IMG/VR virus record: IMGVR_UViG_3300046373_000246 | Span: 1-54,107 of that record | Length of the DNA stretch: 54,107 nt | From: a virus | Strand: one strand, 5' to 3' | In this document: piece after piece, positions 29,756 through 38,817 of the stretch | Position numbering within the stretch: the first letter of the stretch is position 1 | Layout: each line of letters begins with the position of its first letter | Notes under the pieces: generated by a model | Seen by the model: only the letters and a program-made list of their open reading frames with translations | Databases searched by the model: none | Told to the model about the DNA's origin: nothing | Translations under genes and position numbers: made by a program

Positions 29756-31171
29756 ATGGCGAATTTCAGCATTCCCCGGGCAGAGTACGCACAAGCCCTG
29801 CCTGGCTGGCAGTTGGTGAAACGCTGCGTCGCCGGTGCGCGAGAGGTGCGCAAGCACGACGAATATCTGCCGATGCCAGACCCGGAAAACAAATCACCGG
29901 AGAACCTGGCTCGCTACAAGCAATACAAGAAGCGGGCGATGTTCCTCAACATCACCGGCCGAACCCGCACCGGTCTGATGGGGGCGGTCTTCCGCAAGAC
30001 TGCCGAGCTCTCGCTGCCGACTGCGGTTGAGTATTTGAAGGAGAACGCCAGCGGCGACGGTACCAGCCTTGAGCAGCTATCGAAGGAGTCGGTTGGCGAG
30101 TGCCTGGACAGCGGCCGAGGTGGCTTTCTGGTCGACTTCCCGACCGTAGCCACTGAAAGCGGTGTCAGCTCTATGGCTGATCTCGCCACCAAGCGCGCCT
30201 TGATCCACCACTACGGCGCCCTGTCGATCATCGACTGGGACGAGCAGGTGATCGATGGCGTGAAGCGTCTGGTGTACGTGAACCTCCGGGAATGCATGTC
30301 TGAGTTCAACGCTACCGATCTGTCCCGCGAGACGTACACGCAGAACCGGGTCCTGCTGCTGGTTGATGGGCGATACATTCAGCGCGTCTACAAGGAGGGC
30401 GAAGAAAGCGTCGAGGAGACGCAGCCTTCCGACAAGGCCGGTCAGCCCTTCGATCACATCCCGTTCAGCTTCTACGGCGCCCAGAACAACGACGCCAGTA
30501 TCGATAAGTCGCCGCTGGAAGACCTGGCAGACGTCAACATCCTGCACTACGGCAACAGCGCCACAGTGGAGGAGAGCGGTTTTATCAGCAGCCAGCCGAC
30601 GTTGTTCATCACCACCAGCATCGAAGCCGACGAGTTCGCAAAACTGAACCCGAACGGTATGCACATCGGATCGCGGCGCGGACATAATCTCGGAAAGTCC
30701 GGATCCGCAGTCATGCTGCAGGCAACCGAGACCCAGCTTGCCCGAACCCTGATGAAGGACAAGGAAGAGCAGATGCTGATGATCGGCGCCCGTGTCGTCC
30801 AGAAGGGCAGCGGCGCAGAGACGGCTGAGGCTGTTCGAATTCGGTACAGCTCGGACAACAGCGTGCTGGGCACTATCGCCGGCAACGTATCCGAGGCGCT
30901 GAAGCGAGCCATCCTCGACGCTGAGCGCTTCATGATGGATGCGCCGGACGAGAAGGGCACGGTGTTCTGGCTCAACCAGTCGTTCTTCGACGAGACGATG
31001 ACCGCGCAAGACATCCTCGCCCAGGTGCAGCTCTGGCAGCAGGGCTTCATTGCGAAGTCGGATGTCCGGGTGAATCTGCGTCAGGGCGGTGTGCTTGAAG
31101 CGGATCGCACCGACGAGAAGATCGACGAAGAGCTGGCCAGCGCGCCACCGGTAGGCGGTAACGATGAGTAA
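29756..31171 (+). CDS. Portal protein (DUF4055 type)
   Basis: A 471-residue portal-like protein in the position directly after the terminase. The sequence (YKQYKKRAMFLNITGRTRTGLMGAVF, HIPFSFYGAQNNDASIDKSPLEDLADVNILHYGNSA) matches the DUF4055 family that serves as portal in several siphoviruses. It would form the dodecameric DNA channel at the head vertex. GAGG precedes the ATG, and its end overlaps the next gene by 8 bp. Confidence 0.82.
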   Translation: MANFSIPRAEYAQALPGWQLVKRCVAGAREVRKHDEYLPMPDPENKSPENLARYKQYKKRAMFLNITGRTRTGLMGAVFRKTAELSLPTAVEYLKENASGDGTSLEQLSKESVGECLDSGRGGFLVDFPTVATESGVSSMADLATKRALIHHYGALSIIDWDEQVIDGVKRLVYVNLRECMSEFNATDLSRETYTQNRVLLLVDGRYIQRVYKEGEESVEETQPSDKAGQPFDHIPFSFYGAQNNDASIDKSPLEDLADVNILHYGNSATVEESGFISSQPTLFITTSIEADEFAKLNPNGMHIGSRRGHNLGKSGSAVMLQATETQLARTLMKDKEEQMLMIGARVVQKGSGAETAEAVRIRYSSDNSVLGTIAGNVSEALKRAILDAERFMMDAPDEKGTVFWLNQSFFDETMTAQDILAQVQLWQQGFIAKSDVRVNLRQGGVLEADRTDEKIDEELASAPPVGGNDE

Positions 31172-32207
31172 TGAAGGCTTTCTTGAGGACGCCGCCACGC
31201 GGCACCAGATTTACGTCCAGCGATATGCTGGCGGAAACCTGAAACGTGTCGCGTCGTTCATCAGCAAGGCCATCAAGACGGCAAAGCAGCGCGTATCGGA
31301 CGGCCTGAGCGCTTACGGCACGCGTCGGTACAACTCGCAGATAGAAACGCTCCAGGGCGACTTGCGGGGCATCTACGACGACCTCAAAGGGCGCGCTCAG
31401 CTGGATCTCGGCGAGTTCGCCACCTACGAGGCGCAGTTCAACGCGACGATGCTGGGCAAAGTGGTCCGCGCGGTGGTTCAGCTCAATGTGCCATCGGCCG
31501 AGATGATCTCCGCCGCGGCCTTGGCCGATCCGCTGCAGCTCGAAGCACGCAAGGGCATCCAGCGCATCAGCATCAGCGGCGCGCTCGATCAGTTCGGCAC
31601 GAAGAAGGCCGCCGAAATCATCGGCGAGATTCAAATCGGTTCGAGCTTGGGCGAGACCAGCCAGCAGATCAGCCGGCGCCTGACCAGCATTCACCAGTTG
31701 CAGCAGGATCAGGCCGGCGCACTGGTCCGCACCATGACCAACCACATCGCCAGCACGGCTCGAGTGGAGACGCTGAAGGCGAACGACGACATCCTCGCAG
31801 GAATGCGCAGGGTGGCGACCTTGGACTCGAAGACCACGCTGTTCTGCATGAGCGTCGACCAGACGGTGATCCCGCTGGATGGACCGAAGCCGCCGTATCA
31901 CTGGGGCTGCCGCACCACGCTGATTCCGGTGCTGAAGGACGAGTTTGCACGCGAGATCAAAGGCTCGACGCGGCCCTCAATCGGCCCGGATGGCGTGACA
32001 CTGGTGTCGAGCAAGACCAGTTATCAGGAATGGCTCTCGCGCCAGCCTGCTGCCTTCCAGCGCGACATCCTCGGGCCGAACCGGTATGCGCTGTTCAGCA
32101 AAGGTAAGCTAACCCTCGAAAGGTTCATCGACGATAACGGCAAGACGCTGACCCTCCAGCAACTGAAGGATCTGGAGCCGCTGGCGTTCGTGCGTGCCGG
32201 ACTTTAA
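31164..32207 (+). CDS. Minor head protein (Mu gpF / SPP1 gp7-like)
   Basis: A 347-residue head-morphogenesis protein. The C-terminal domain contains the family signature (VETLKANDDILAGMRRVATLDSKTTLFCMSVDQTVIPLDG...PPYHWGCRTTLIPV) with conserved Cys and His. The N-terminal helical part would contact the portal. A partial half of the 36-bp dyad (AAACGTGTCGCG near 31240-31252) occurs in the coding DNA but its partner arm is degenerate. The overlap with the portal gene supports co-translation. Confidence 0.82.
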   Translation: MSNEGFLEDAATRHQIYVQRYAGGNLKRVASFISKAIKTAKQRVSDGLSAYGTRRYNSQIETLQGDLRGIYDDLKGRAQLDLGEFATYEAQFNATMLGKVVRAVVQLNVPSAEMISAAALADPLQLEARKGIQRISISGALDQFGTKKAAEIIGEIQIGSSLGETSQQISRRLTSIHQLQQDQAGALVRTMTNHIASTARVETLKANDDILAGMRRVATLDSKTTLFCMSVDQTVIPLDGPKPPYHWGCRTTLIPVLKDEFAREIKGSTRPSIGPDGVTLVSSKTSYQEWLSRQPAAFQRDILGPNRYALFSKGKLTLERFIDDNGKTLTLQQLKDLEPLAFVRAGL

Positions 32208-32244
32208 AGTGGTGAATTGCCATCACTTTGGACTCTTGGTTCGC

Positions 32245-32826
32245 ATGAAATGGATGTTAGGAATAGGTGCGCCGTTCGCGTGCGTGGTTTGTGGATTACT
32301 AGGGCTGATCGCCGGAATTAATATGAACCCGACGTCAACCGTGAAATTTGTACCCGACATGGGAAGTCTTGCTGACTGGATATCCGGTATTGGCTCGGTT
32401 TCGGCTGCTGGTGTTGCTCTTTACTTGGCCGACCGTCAACGAAGAGAAAACACCGCCAAGGTTGAAATCAGTCAGTACTTCACCAGCGACAACTTTACGA
32501 TCGATCTCGTATCCACGGGTGAAAAGCCTGCGGTGATAAAAGGCCTTTTTATTCGATCCCCGCATGCTAAAAAACAAATGCTGCTTAATCGCTCACCGTT
32601 ATCTGGGTACGACAAAATAATTGGTCGTTACGAGTACGGCGAAACCAAGAGACTATTGATCGACGCGTCATTTTTCCCATCTATTGCTTTCGAAGTTGAG
32701 CATGAACTCGGTAGCAAAAATTTTGACGGATTGCTGCTGGTGGTGGGTACCGCTACGGCAGAGTTTAGAGTTGAGTTGAACGCCGACTTCTTACATGCAC
32801 TTCGCAAAGAGGCCGCCGAAGATTAA
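32245..32826 (+). CDS. Membrane-anchored protein inserted among head genes, moron candidate
   Basis: A 193-residue protein with two hydrophobic segments (about 4-24, and about 43-60 AVSGIGSVSAAGVALYLA-like) and a soluble C-terminal domain of mixed composition. The gene is more AT-rich than the head genes on either side and is followed by a strong terminator. The open frame begins at a GTG at 32194, but the ATG at 32245 gives a sensible membrane start. No family is recognised. It is a likely late-inserted cargo gene. Confidence 0.55.
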   Translation: MKWMLGIGAPFACVVCGLLGLIAGINMNPTSTVKFVPDMGSLADWISGIGSVSAAGVALYLADRQRRENTAKVEISQYFTSDNFTIDLVSTGEKPAVIKGLFIRSPHAKKQMLLNRSPLSGYDKIIGRYEYGETKRLLIDASFFPSIAFEVEHELGSKNFDGLLLVVGTATAEFRVELNADFLHALRKEAAED

Positions 32827-32870
32827 GTCCAAGCAACAGACCTGAAGCTCTCATCGCTTTTTATTCACAC

Positions 32871-32899
32871 AAGCCTCGTCCATGACGGGGCTTTTTTTT
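32871..32899 (+). terminator. Rho-independent terminator
   Basis: A 10-bp stem AAGCCTCGTC/GACGGGGCTT (one G-T pair) with loop CAT and a run of eight T, between the inserted membrane gene and the scaffold gene. Confidence 0.85.
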
Positions 32900-32940
32900 G
32901 CCCGCAGGCAGGGCCTGCACTACGTCTCTGGGAGACAGCA

Positions 32941-33651
32941 ATGACCTTGAAATTCCAACTGGACAGCCTCGAAGGCGTCGACGAATCCATCCAAGCCCTG
33001 TACGTCGAGAAGGACGGCAAGTTCGTCCTCGGCATTGAAGGGCTGCCACAGCCGGAAGATGTTTCCGGACTGAAATCGAAGGTCCAAGAGCTTCTAGACG
33101 AGAAGAAGGCAGAGGCCGAGAAGCGCAAAGCTGCCGAGGACCAGGCTCGACTGGACCGCGAAGAGGCGCTGCGCAAGTCCGGCAACGTCGAAGAGCTCGA
33201 AAAGTCCTGGTCCGAAAAGTACGCACGCCGCGAAGCTGAGCTGACCGGCCAACTCGAAAGCACCAACAGCACCCTTCAAGGCCAGATCCGGGATCTGACC
33301 GTGGGCCGCACAGCTACCGAGATCGCGACCACTCTGGCCATTCCTGGCAGCGCCAAGGCATTGCTTCCCCACATCGAACGCCGGCTCAGCGTCGAACAGC
33401 GCGACGGGAAACCAACCGTTGTCGTGCTGGACGCGGCCGGCAAGCTCTCGGCGGCAACGCTGGACGAGCTGAAAGCGGAATTCACCAACGATCCGGCCTT
33501 CGGTCCGCTGATCGCTGGCAGCAAGGCATCGGGCGGCGGGGCCGGCGGTGCTGGGAAAGGCGGCGGGGCCGCAAAAGGAAACATCGGCGGCACCAAAGAG
33601 GAACGACAGGCCGCAATCGCGAGCCGGTTCCCAGACCTCCCTCAGAAATAA
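32941..33651 (+). CDS. Capsid scaffolding-type protein
   Basis: A 236-residue protein directly before the major capsid gene. It has a charged coiled-coil middle (SKVQELLDEKKAEAEKRKAAEDQARLDREEALRK...), a compact region (about 120-185) and a Gly/Ala/Lys-rich C-terminal linker ending in EERQAAIASRFPDLPQK. This domain order is typical of phage scaffolding proteins that guide procapsid assembly. Confidence 0.75.
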   Translation: MTLKFQLDSLEGVDESIQALYVEKDGKFVLGIEGLPQPEDVSGLKSKVQELLDEKKAEAEKRKAAEDQARLDREEALRKSGNVEELEKSWSEKYARREAELTGQLESTNSTLQGQIRDLTVGRTATEIATTLAIPGSAKALLPHIERRLSVEQRDGKPTVVVLDAAGKLSAATLDELKAEFTNDPAFGPLIAGSKASGGGAGGAGKGGGAAKGNIGGTKEERQAAIASRFPDLPQK

Positions 33652-33663
33652 GGAAAATCACTC

Positions 33664-34632
33664 ATGTCCCTGTCGCAAATGCAGGTCTTCAACGAATACG
33701 TAATGCCGGCGACCATCGAGACGCTGGATCAGATGCTGGTAGCGTTCAACGCTGCCAGCCGTGGCGCCATCCTGCTTTCGCCTGACGGCTTCACCGGCGA
33801 CTTCCTTCAGGAGTCGTTCTTCCAGACCCTGGCTGCCGCCCAGCGTCGCGTCGATCGCTACGCGGCCAACGGCGCCGCACCGATCACTGACCTGACCGAG
33901 CTGAAAAACTCCTCGGTGAAAGTGGCTGGCGGCTTTGGCCCGATCCGCTACGAGCCATCGCAGATGACCTGGCTGGAGCGTCCAACCGCGCAGGGCATCG
34001 AAGTCGCATCGCGCGCGTTCGCTGAGATCCTGCTGAAGGATCAGTTGAACACCGCTATCGCTGCTCTGGTGGCCGCTATCACTGCTCAGGCCGCGGCCGT
34101 CAACGACGTATCTGCAACCGCCGGCATCAGCCAGGCCGCGTTGAACAACGCTCACGCGAAGTTCGGCGATGCGAGTCAGTCGCTGGTCACTCAGATCATG
34201 CAGGGCACCACCTACCATAAGCTGGTTGGCCAGGCGCTTACCAACAGCGAGCAGTTGTTCCAAGCGGGCAATGTTCGCGTAGTGGACATCCTCGGCAAGA
34301 TCTCGGTTGTCACCGACGCACCGGCGCTCATGCAGACCGGTACGCCGAACAAAGAAATCGTCCTGTCGCTGGTGCAAGGCGCGGCGATGGTGCACGACGG
34401 CCGCGACATCATCAGCAACGTCCAGACCACCAACGGCAAGGAGCGCATCGAAACTACGCTCCAAACCGATTACACCTTTGGCCTGGGCCTCAAGGGTTAC
34501 ACCTGGGACACCACCGCCGGCGGCAAGTCTCCGACCGACGCCGAACTGGCGACCGGCACCAACTGGGACAAGACCGCCACCAGCATCAAGCACACCGCCG
34601 GTGTTGCTCTGATCGGTGACGCCTCCAAGTAA
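33664..34632 (+). CDS. Major capsid protein
   Basis: A 322-residue HK97-fold capsid protein candidate. It lies after the scaffold and before connector genes, with abundant Ala/Gly, a VMPATIETLDQMLVAFN start, and the MTWLERPTAQGIEVASRAFAEILLKDQLNTAIAALVAAI helix expected for the spine. The family-like C-terminal stretch (TDYTFGLGLKGYTWDTTAGGKSPTDAEL) follows. AAGGAAA precedes the ATG. Confidence 0.85.
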   Translation: MSLSQMQVFNEYVMPATIETLDQMLVAFNAASRGAILLSPDGFTGDFLQESFFQTLAAAQRRVDRYAANGAAPITDLTELKNSSVKVAGGFGPIRYEPSQMTWLERPTAQGIEVASRAFAEILLKDQLNTAIAALVAAITAQAAAVNDVSATAGISQAALNNAHAKFGDASQSLVTQIMQGTTYHKLVGQALTNSEQLFQAGNVRVVDILGKISVVTDAPALMQTGTPNKEIVLSLVQGAAMVHDGRDIISNVQTTNGKERIETTLQTDYTFGLGLKGYTWDTTAGGKSPTDAELATGTNWDKTATSIKHTAGVALIGDASK

Positions 34633-34644
34633 CCCCTGACTGTT

Positions 34645-34667
34645 GAGCCGGGCTTTGTGCCCGGCTC
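34645..34667 (+). other. Stable hairpin after the capsid gene
   Basis: A perfect 9-bp stem GAGCCGGGC/GCCCGGCTC with loop TTTGT and no T-run. A likely mRNA stabiliser or processing site that sets the high yield of capsid message, rather than a terminator. Confidence 0.5.
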
Positions 34668-34682
34668 CGCGAGGACATGATC

Positions 34683-35267
34683 ATGAGCAACAAAATCTGG
34701 TATCTGCCCGGTCCGTTCCACCAGTACCGGGAAAACGTAAAGGCGCTGGCCAAGGAGCGCGGCTTGCGCATCGTCGACGCGAACGTCACCGAAGACCGCG
34801 AGGGTGAAGCCTTCGATGTGCCTGAAGTGACACTGCGACAGGCTGCTCCCGCGACGGTTCTGGTGATCGATGGCCAAAGCGGTGTTGAAGGCGCAGCGCT
34901 TCAGGAGCTGATCGGCAAGTTGAATGCAGAGCGCGACGGCATCGTGCTGCTGATCGAAGCGGCCGAGGGTCTCGCTCCACTGGAACATCCTGGCGCCGGC
35001 GAACTGCCGATTCGCCTGTTCGATGCATTGACCTCTATTCACGAAGGCATCGCCTCACTGAAGAGTAAGCGCGATGAGCTGCTGGGTGAAGTTGATTCGC
35101 TCCGCGCAGAAGTCGCGCGGCTGACTCCTGGACCGCAGAACAACGGCTCAGCTCTCGATGATCTGACCGTCGTGCAGATCAAGGAACAGCTCGACGCCAA
35201 GGGCGTGACCTACAAGGTCAACGACTCGAAGCCTGAGCTGCTCGCTCTGCTGAAGGCCAACCAGTAG
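34683..35267 (+). CDS. Head protein with C-terminal HeH/SAP-like motif
   Basis: A 194-residue protein after the capsid gene. The C-terminal ~35 residues (LTVVQIKEQLDAKGVTYKVNDSKPELLALLKA) form a HeH helix-extension-helix motif, a small nucleic-acid-binding fold. The N-terminal ~100 residues are uncharacterised, and a short coiled coil (LKSKRDELLGEVDSLRAEVARL) links the two. The ATG at 34683 is chosen over one six bases upstream because GAGG is spaced correctly for it. It possibly binds DNA inside the head. Confidence 0.62.
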   Translation: MSNKIWYLPGPFHQYRENVKALAKERGLRIVDANVTEDREGEAFDVPEVTLRQAAPATVLVIDGQSGVEGAALQELIGKLNAERDGIVLLIEAAEGLAPLEHPGAGELPIRLFDALTSIHEGIASLKSKRDELLGEVDSLRAEVARLTPGPQNNGSALDDLTVVQIKEQLDAKGVTYKVNDSKPELLALLKANQ

Positions 35268-35307
35268 CACCCGGGGTTTCGGCCCCACTCATTCAAGCGG
35301 AGGCCTG

Positions 35308-35697
35308 ATGGCTACCTACATCACCGTGGCGGACGTGGACGCCGAGCTCGGGCCTTCATGGGCGCCAGACGACAAGAAGGCCCGCGCCGTGCTGCAGGCG
35401 AACGCCTATCTGACCTCACTCAACCTGGTCGGCATCGACATGGACGCCATTCCCGACGAGGTGAAACAGGCCGGCGCCGAGCTGGCGGTTGTCGCTTCTG
35501 AGGGCAAGCTGTACCAGCAGCAGACCGAGGGATCGCTGGAGGCCAAGACTGTGAAGGCCGGATCGGCGACCACCAGCAAGACGTTCGCCTCGATCGACAC
35601 CAGCAAATCCACGGCGCTGCCCGATGGGGTCCAGTTCGCGCTGGGGCTGCTCGCGCCATGGCGTGCCAGCGGCTTCAGCTTCAACGTGTACAGGTGA
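35308..35697 (+). CDS. Head-tail connector protein
   Basis: A 129-residue protein in the first connector position after the capsid. Its sequence (ATYITVADVDAELGPSW...RAVLQANAYLTSLNL...QAGAELAVVASEGKLY) resembles adaptor proteins sometimes annotated as DnaT-like. GGAGG precedes the ATG. It would bind the portal ring and form the neck. Confidence 0.7.
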   Translation: MATYITVADVDAELGPSWAPDDKKARAVLQANAYLTSLNLVGIDMDAIPDEVKQAGAELAVVASEGKLYQQQTEGSLEAKTVKAGSATTSKTFASIDTSKSTALPDGVQFALGLLAPWRASGFSFNVYR

Positions 35698-35700
35698 CCT

Positions 35701-36060
35701 ATGGGCCTACGTGAGGAGATCCAGGCGGATCTGGCTGAGGCCTTCGACACTGATTTGGCAGATGCAGTGAAGCCATTCAGCGGCGGCGTGACGCTGCCGG
35801 GAACCTGGGATCCGGTCAATGAGGTGGCGGGCAACCCTGTTGTTATCGCCTACACCGGTCGAGGCGTGTTCGACGCGTTCAAGATTGCCCAGGTCGACGG
35901 CGTGAATATCCGCGCCACGGACCAACTGCTGATCGCGCTGACCAACGAAACAGTCGGCGGAGTACCGGACATCGGCCACAAGATCAACGATTTCGACGTG
36001 GTCAACGTCCAGACCGACCCGGCTGGCGCCCATTACGAGATCCAGCTGAGGAAAGTCTGA
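35701..36060 (+). CDS. Head closure or neck protein
   Basis: A 119-residue, probably beta-rich protein in the head-completion position (second neck gene), overlapping the next gene by one base (TGATG). The GVTLPGTWDPVNEVAG...DQLLIALTNE stretch suggests a small beta-barrel like stopper proteins. The assignment rests on gene order. Confidence 0.62.
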   Translation: MGLREEIQADLAEAFDTDLADAVKPFSGGVTLPGTWDPVNEVAGNPVVIAYTGRGVFDAFKIAQVDGVNIRATDQLLIALTNETVGGVPDIGHKINDFDVVNVQTDPAGAHYEIQLRKV

Positions 36061-36635
36061 TGGCCAACAAAGCGGGCTGGAGCCATAGCCTCACGGAGTT
36101 CGCCGACCAGGCAGGCGAGGACATCACTCAGATGGCGCGCGTGATCGCGACCGCCATGCTCACGGAGGTCGTGAACCGTTCGCCGGTCGGTAACCCTGAT
36201 CTATGGCAGGCCAACGTTGCGCTGCGCACGAAGAACGTGGCGCTGGCTGATGCCTATGACGCGAACGTCGACGCACGCAACGCTGCGCGCACCGGTGGCA
36301 AAGCCTTCAAGAAACTGACCAAGCGGGAGCGCGAAGAGAACTACTTCGTCAAGGCGCAGGCGGCTGGAAAGGGCTACATCGGCGGTGCGTTCCGAGGCAG
36401 TCACTTGGTTTCGATCGGCGCTCCGGACATGACCGTGACCGACAACATCGACCCGTCCGGACGCGAAACTATCAGCAAGGGCAGCATGCTCATCAAGGCA
36501 TCGGGCAAGTTTCCCGTGATCTACATCCAGACCAACAGCCCCTACGGCGAGATGTTGGAGCTGGGGCACTCCAAGCAAGCGCCGGGCGGGGTCTACGACC
36601 TTGCCTTCATCGGCGTATCCGAGGCCTACACATGA
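36060..36635 (+). CDS. Tail completion protein (HK97 gp10-like)
   Basis: A 191-residue protein with the gp10-type features MLTEVVNRSPVGNPDLWQAN at the N-terminus and IYIQTNSPYGEMLELGHSKQAPGG towards the end. These proteins complete the neck-tail joint. It is coupled to both neighbouring genes (one-base and ATGA overlaps). Confidence 0.78.
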   Translation: MANKAGWSHSLTEFADQAGEDITQMARVIATAMLTEVVNRSPVGNPDLWQANVALRTKNVALADAYDANVDARNAARTGGKAFKKLTKREREENYFVKAQAAGKGYIGGAFRGSHLVSIGAPDMTVTDNIDPSGRETISKGSMLIKASGKFPVIYIQTNSPYGEMLELGHSKQAPGGVYDLAFIGVSEAYT

Positions 36636-37027
36636 CCTTCGAGCAGATCAGGGCGCTCATCACCGCGCGCATGGTGGCCTTCACTGGTATCGACCAGGCG
36701 CGGATCGATTACCCGAATCAGCCGGCAGTGTTCACGCCGCCGGCAAACGGCCTCTGGTGCCGACTGAATATCCAGTACGCCTCGGCATTCATGGCTGGCA
36801 TGGCCGACCGACCCCACACCCGCAAGCCCGGGCAGATCAGCATTCAATGCTTCGCCCGCGAGCGAACCGGAACCAAAGCCATCAACGAACTGGCCGACGC
36901 GCTCGAAGCGCACTTCGCCTACTGGCAGTCCGGCGATCTGGAATGCATGGAAGCCAGCCAGGTGGTCGCCGGAGAGTTCGAGGGCTTCTACCAAACCAAC
37001 GTCAACATCCGGTTCCGCGCCGGCTGA
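36632..37027 (+). CDS. Tail terminator protein (DUF4128-like)
   Basis: A 131-residue protein in the lambda U position. It has an N-terminal helix (FEQIRALITARMVAFTG), a WCRLNIQYASAF strand and ERTGTKAINELADALEAHF, then a beta-rich end, as in DUF4128 and tail terminators, which form the ring that ends tail polymerisation. It is followed by a transcription terminator before the tube gene. Confidence 0.75.
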   Translation: MTFEQIRALITARMVAFTGIDQARIDYPNQPAVFTPPANGLWCRLNIQYASAFMAGMADRPHTRKPGQISIQCFARERTGTKAINELADALEAHFAYWQSGDLECMEASQVVAGEFEGFYQTNVNIRFRAG

Positions 37028-37044
37028 GCCAGGAAACACCATCC

Positions 37045-37066
37045 ACCCGCCTTGAGCGGGTTTTTT
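37045..37066 (+). terminator. Terminator between tail terminator and tube genes
   Basis: ACCCGC/GCGGGT stem (37045-37050, 37056-37061) with a six-T tail, running into the recurring TTTTTTATGCC sequence. Confidence 0.78.
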
Positions 37067-37091
37067 ATGCCCGCAGATAGGAGACTCGCCC

Positions 37092-38252
37092 ATGAGTTCC
37101 GGCGCAAAAGTCGTTTCACACATCATCCCCGAGGTGACGCCAGGCGTTACCCCGACTGGCACCTGGGACACGCTGCGCCTGACCGGCAACGCGCTGACCC
37201 CTACCGTCAACACCCAAGTCAGTGACGAGATCACCGACACCCGCCTGAGCCAAGGCTCGGTGGCCACCAGCATCGATATCGGCGGCGACCTGACGGCGGA
37301 GTTCTCGTTCGGCTCGTTCGATCAGTTGCTGGAGGCCGCGTTCTACGGCAACTGGACCGGCAACGTGCTGAGTGTCGGTGACACCCGCCACACCTTCAGC
37401 ATCGCCAAGGGCTACGACGACGTCGGCGTCTACGGCGTGTTCAAGGGGGCGCACGTTTCGACCTTCGGGCTCGACATCCCGTCTGACGGCAAGATCACCG
37501 CCACCTTCAATATGGCGTGCCTGGACTACACCGACAGTGAAACATCGATCGTCGTTTCGCCGAACGCACCGACGACCACCCCGTTCCTGTCGAACAACAA
37601 CGTCGGCACGATCCTGGTGAATGGTCAGTCGCTGGAAGGCGTGGCCTGCGTCTCAGCCATGACCGTCAACCTCGACAACAGTCTGCAAACGCAGCGCTGC
37701 CTCGGCTCTGACAGTCTCGGCCCGGGTGCACACATTGCGACCGAAGCGGCGATCACCGGCAGCATCACGCTCGCCTGGTCGAAGCGGGCGTGGGAGATCT
37801 GGAAGAACACCTTCACCCGCGCGCCAATCGGCGTCGTGTTCCCGATCACCGACAGCCTGGGCAACAAGTACACCTTCAACTTCCCGGCGGTGGAAGTGGA
37901 CGGCGAACTGCCGAATGGTGGCAAGCGTGACCTGATCGAGGTGACGCTGAACTACACCGTGGCGAAAGTCAGTCCGACCATCACCCGCGTTCCGTTCGTG
38001 CCGGTGACCAGCATATCGGTGGCGCCTACGACCGCATCCATCGCGGTTGCCGCGACTCGTCAGCTCACTGCGTCGGCATTGCCGGCCGAAGCCGCGCAAA
38101 ACGTCACCTGGTCCAGTTCGGCGCCGAGCGTCGCCACTGTTAGCTCTTCTGGCCTGGTCACCGGCATTTCCGCTGGCTCCGCGACGATCACCGCCACCAG
38201 CGTGTCGGACGTCACCAAAACCAGCACGGCGGCGATCACCGTCACTGCATAA
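37092..38252 (+). CDS. Major tail tube protein with C-terminal Ig-like (Big2) domain
   Basis: A 386-residue protein. Residues 1 to about 300 form the tube subunit (PEVTPGVTPTGTWDTLRLTGN..., FDQLLEAAFYGNWTGN). Residues about 305-386 form a Big2 immunoglobulin-like domain (TSISVAPTTASIAVAATRQL...VTWSSSAPSVATVSSSGLV). Tube proteins polymerise into the long flexible tail, and the Big2 domain would decorate its outside, as in lambda gpV, and may bind the cell surface. Confidence 0.85.
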   Translation: MSSGAKVVSHIIPEVTPGVTPTGTWDTLRLTGNALTPTVNTQVSDEITDTRLSQGSVATSIDIGGDLTAEFSFGSFDQLLEAAFYGNWTGNVLSVGDTRHTFSIAKGYDDVGVYGVFKGAHVSTFGLDIPSDGKITATFNMACLDYTDSETSIVVSPNAPTTTPFLSNNNVGTILVNGQSLEGVACVSAMTVNLDNSLQTQRCLGSDSLGPGAHIATEAAITGSITLAWSKRAWEIWKNTFTRAPIGVVFPITDSLGNKYTFNFPAVEVDGELPNGGKRDLIEVTLNYTVAKVSPTITRVPFVPVTSISVAPTTASIAVAATRQLTASALPAEAAQNVTWSSSAPSVATVSSSGLVTGISAGSATITATSVSDVTKTSTAAITVTA

Positions 38253-38268
38253 ACCTGCTCGACCTTTG

Positions 38269-38306
38269 GCTGCCCCGGCATTCACGCCGGCCGGGGCGGC
38301 CCTTTT
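38269..38306 (+). terminator. Terminator-like hairpin after the tube gene
   Basis: GCTGCCCCGG/CCGGGGCGGC stem (38269-38278, 38291-38300) followed by CCTTTT. It probably lowers readthrough from the abundant tube message into the chaperone gene. Confidence 0.65.
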
Positions 38307-38331
38307 ATTGGCGCGGCGTTGAGGAATTACC

Positions 38332-38817
38332 ATGGCTCTGCAACTGGGCAAAAAGAAGTCGGCAGTCACCGGCGAGCGCTGGGCGAACTTCGACAAGGAC
38401 ACCAAGGTGCTGCTGGCCGGCATCGACAACCCTGAGTATCAGGTCGCGCTGGAGCGCATGCGCCGCCGGATCCAGCGTAATGACGCGCGGTTTGAAGAGG
38501 GCCAGGTGGGCGTGGTCGCCGGCGAAATGACCGAGCACCAGAACCACGCAATGCTGCTCAGTCACTTCATCGTGAAGGACTGGGAAGGCGTGCTGGATGC
38601 CGACGGCAACCCAATCAAATACAGCCCGTCCGTGGCTGCTGAGTTGCTCGAAAACAACATCGAGTTCTTCATCTTCGTGCTGCGCGAAGGCGAGCTGGCC
38701 GCCAACGATGCTGCCGAGGAGCGAGCTGAGTCGGTGGGAAAGCGCTCGCCCGCTTCGAGTGGGAGCAAGAGTGGGGCGGGGAAAGCGAGAAGCGCCGGGC
38801 GGTCTACTCGCGCCTGA
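38332..38817 (+). CDS. Tail assembly chaperone G
   Basis: A 161-residue acidic protein in the lambda gpG position between the tube and tape-measure genes. The folded part is residues 1 to about 135 (SAVTGERWANFDKDTKVLLAGIDNPEYQVALERMR). The last ~26 residues are a low-complexity S/G/K/R tail. Codon 135 onward contains the slippery heptamer GGGAAAG (38736-38742), so a fraction of ribosomes should shift -1 and make the 242-residue GT fusion. G and GT coat the tape measure during tail assembly. Confidence 0.82.
   Translation: MALQLGKKKSAVTGERWANFDKDTKVLLAGIDNPEYQVALERMRRRIQRNDARFEEGQVGVVAGEMTEHQNHAMLLSHFIVKDWEGVLDADGNPIKYSPSVAAELLENNIEFFIFVLREGELAANDAAEERAESVGKRSPASSGSKSGAGKARSAGRSTRA
38736..38742 (+). 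promoter_or_regulatory. -1 ribosomal frameshift site GGGAAAG
   Basis: In the G frame the codons read G GGA AAG. Slipping -1 gives GGG AAA and enters the T frame at 38742. This is the same heptamer used by lambda G-GT. Confidence 0.85.

Noticed and set aside
31229-31252. Possible fourth copy of the 36-bp dyad
   Set aside because: Only the right arm (AAACGTGTCGCG) is preserved; the left arm matches at about half of its positions, so it was not counted as a copy.
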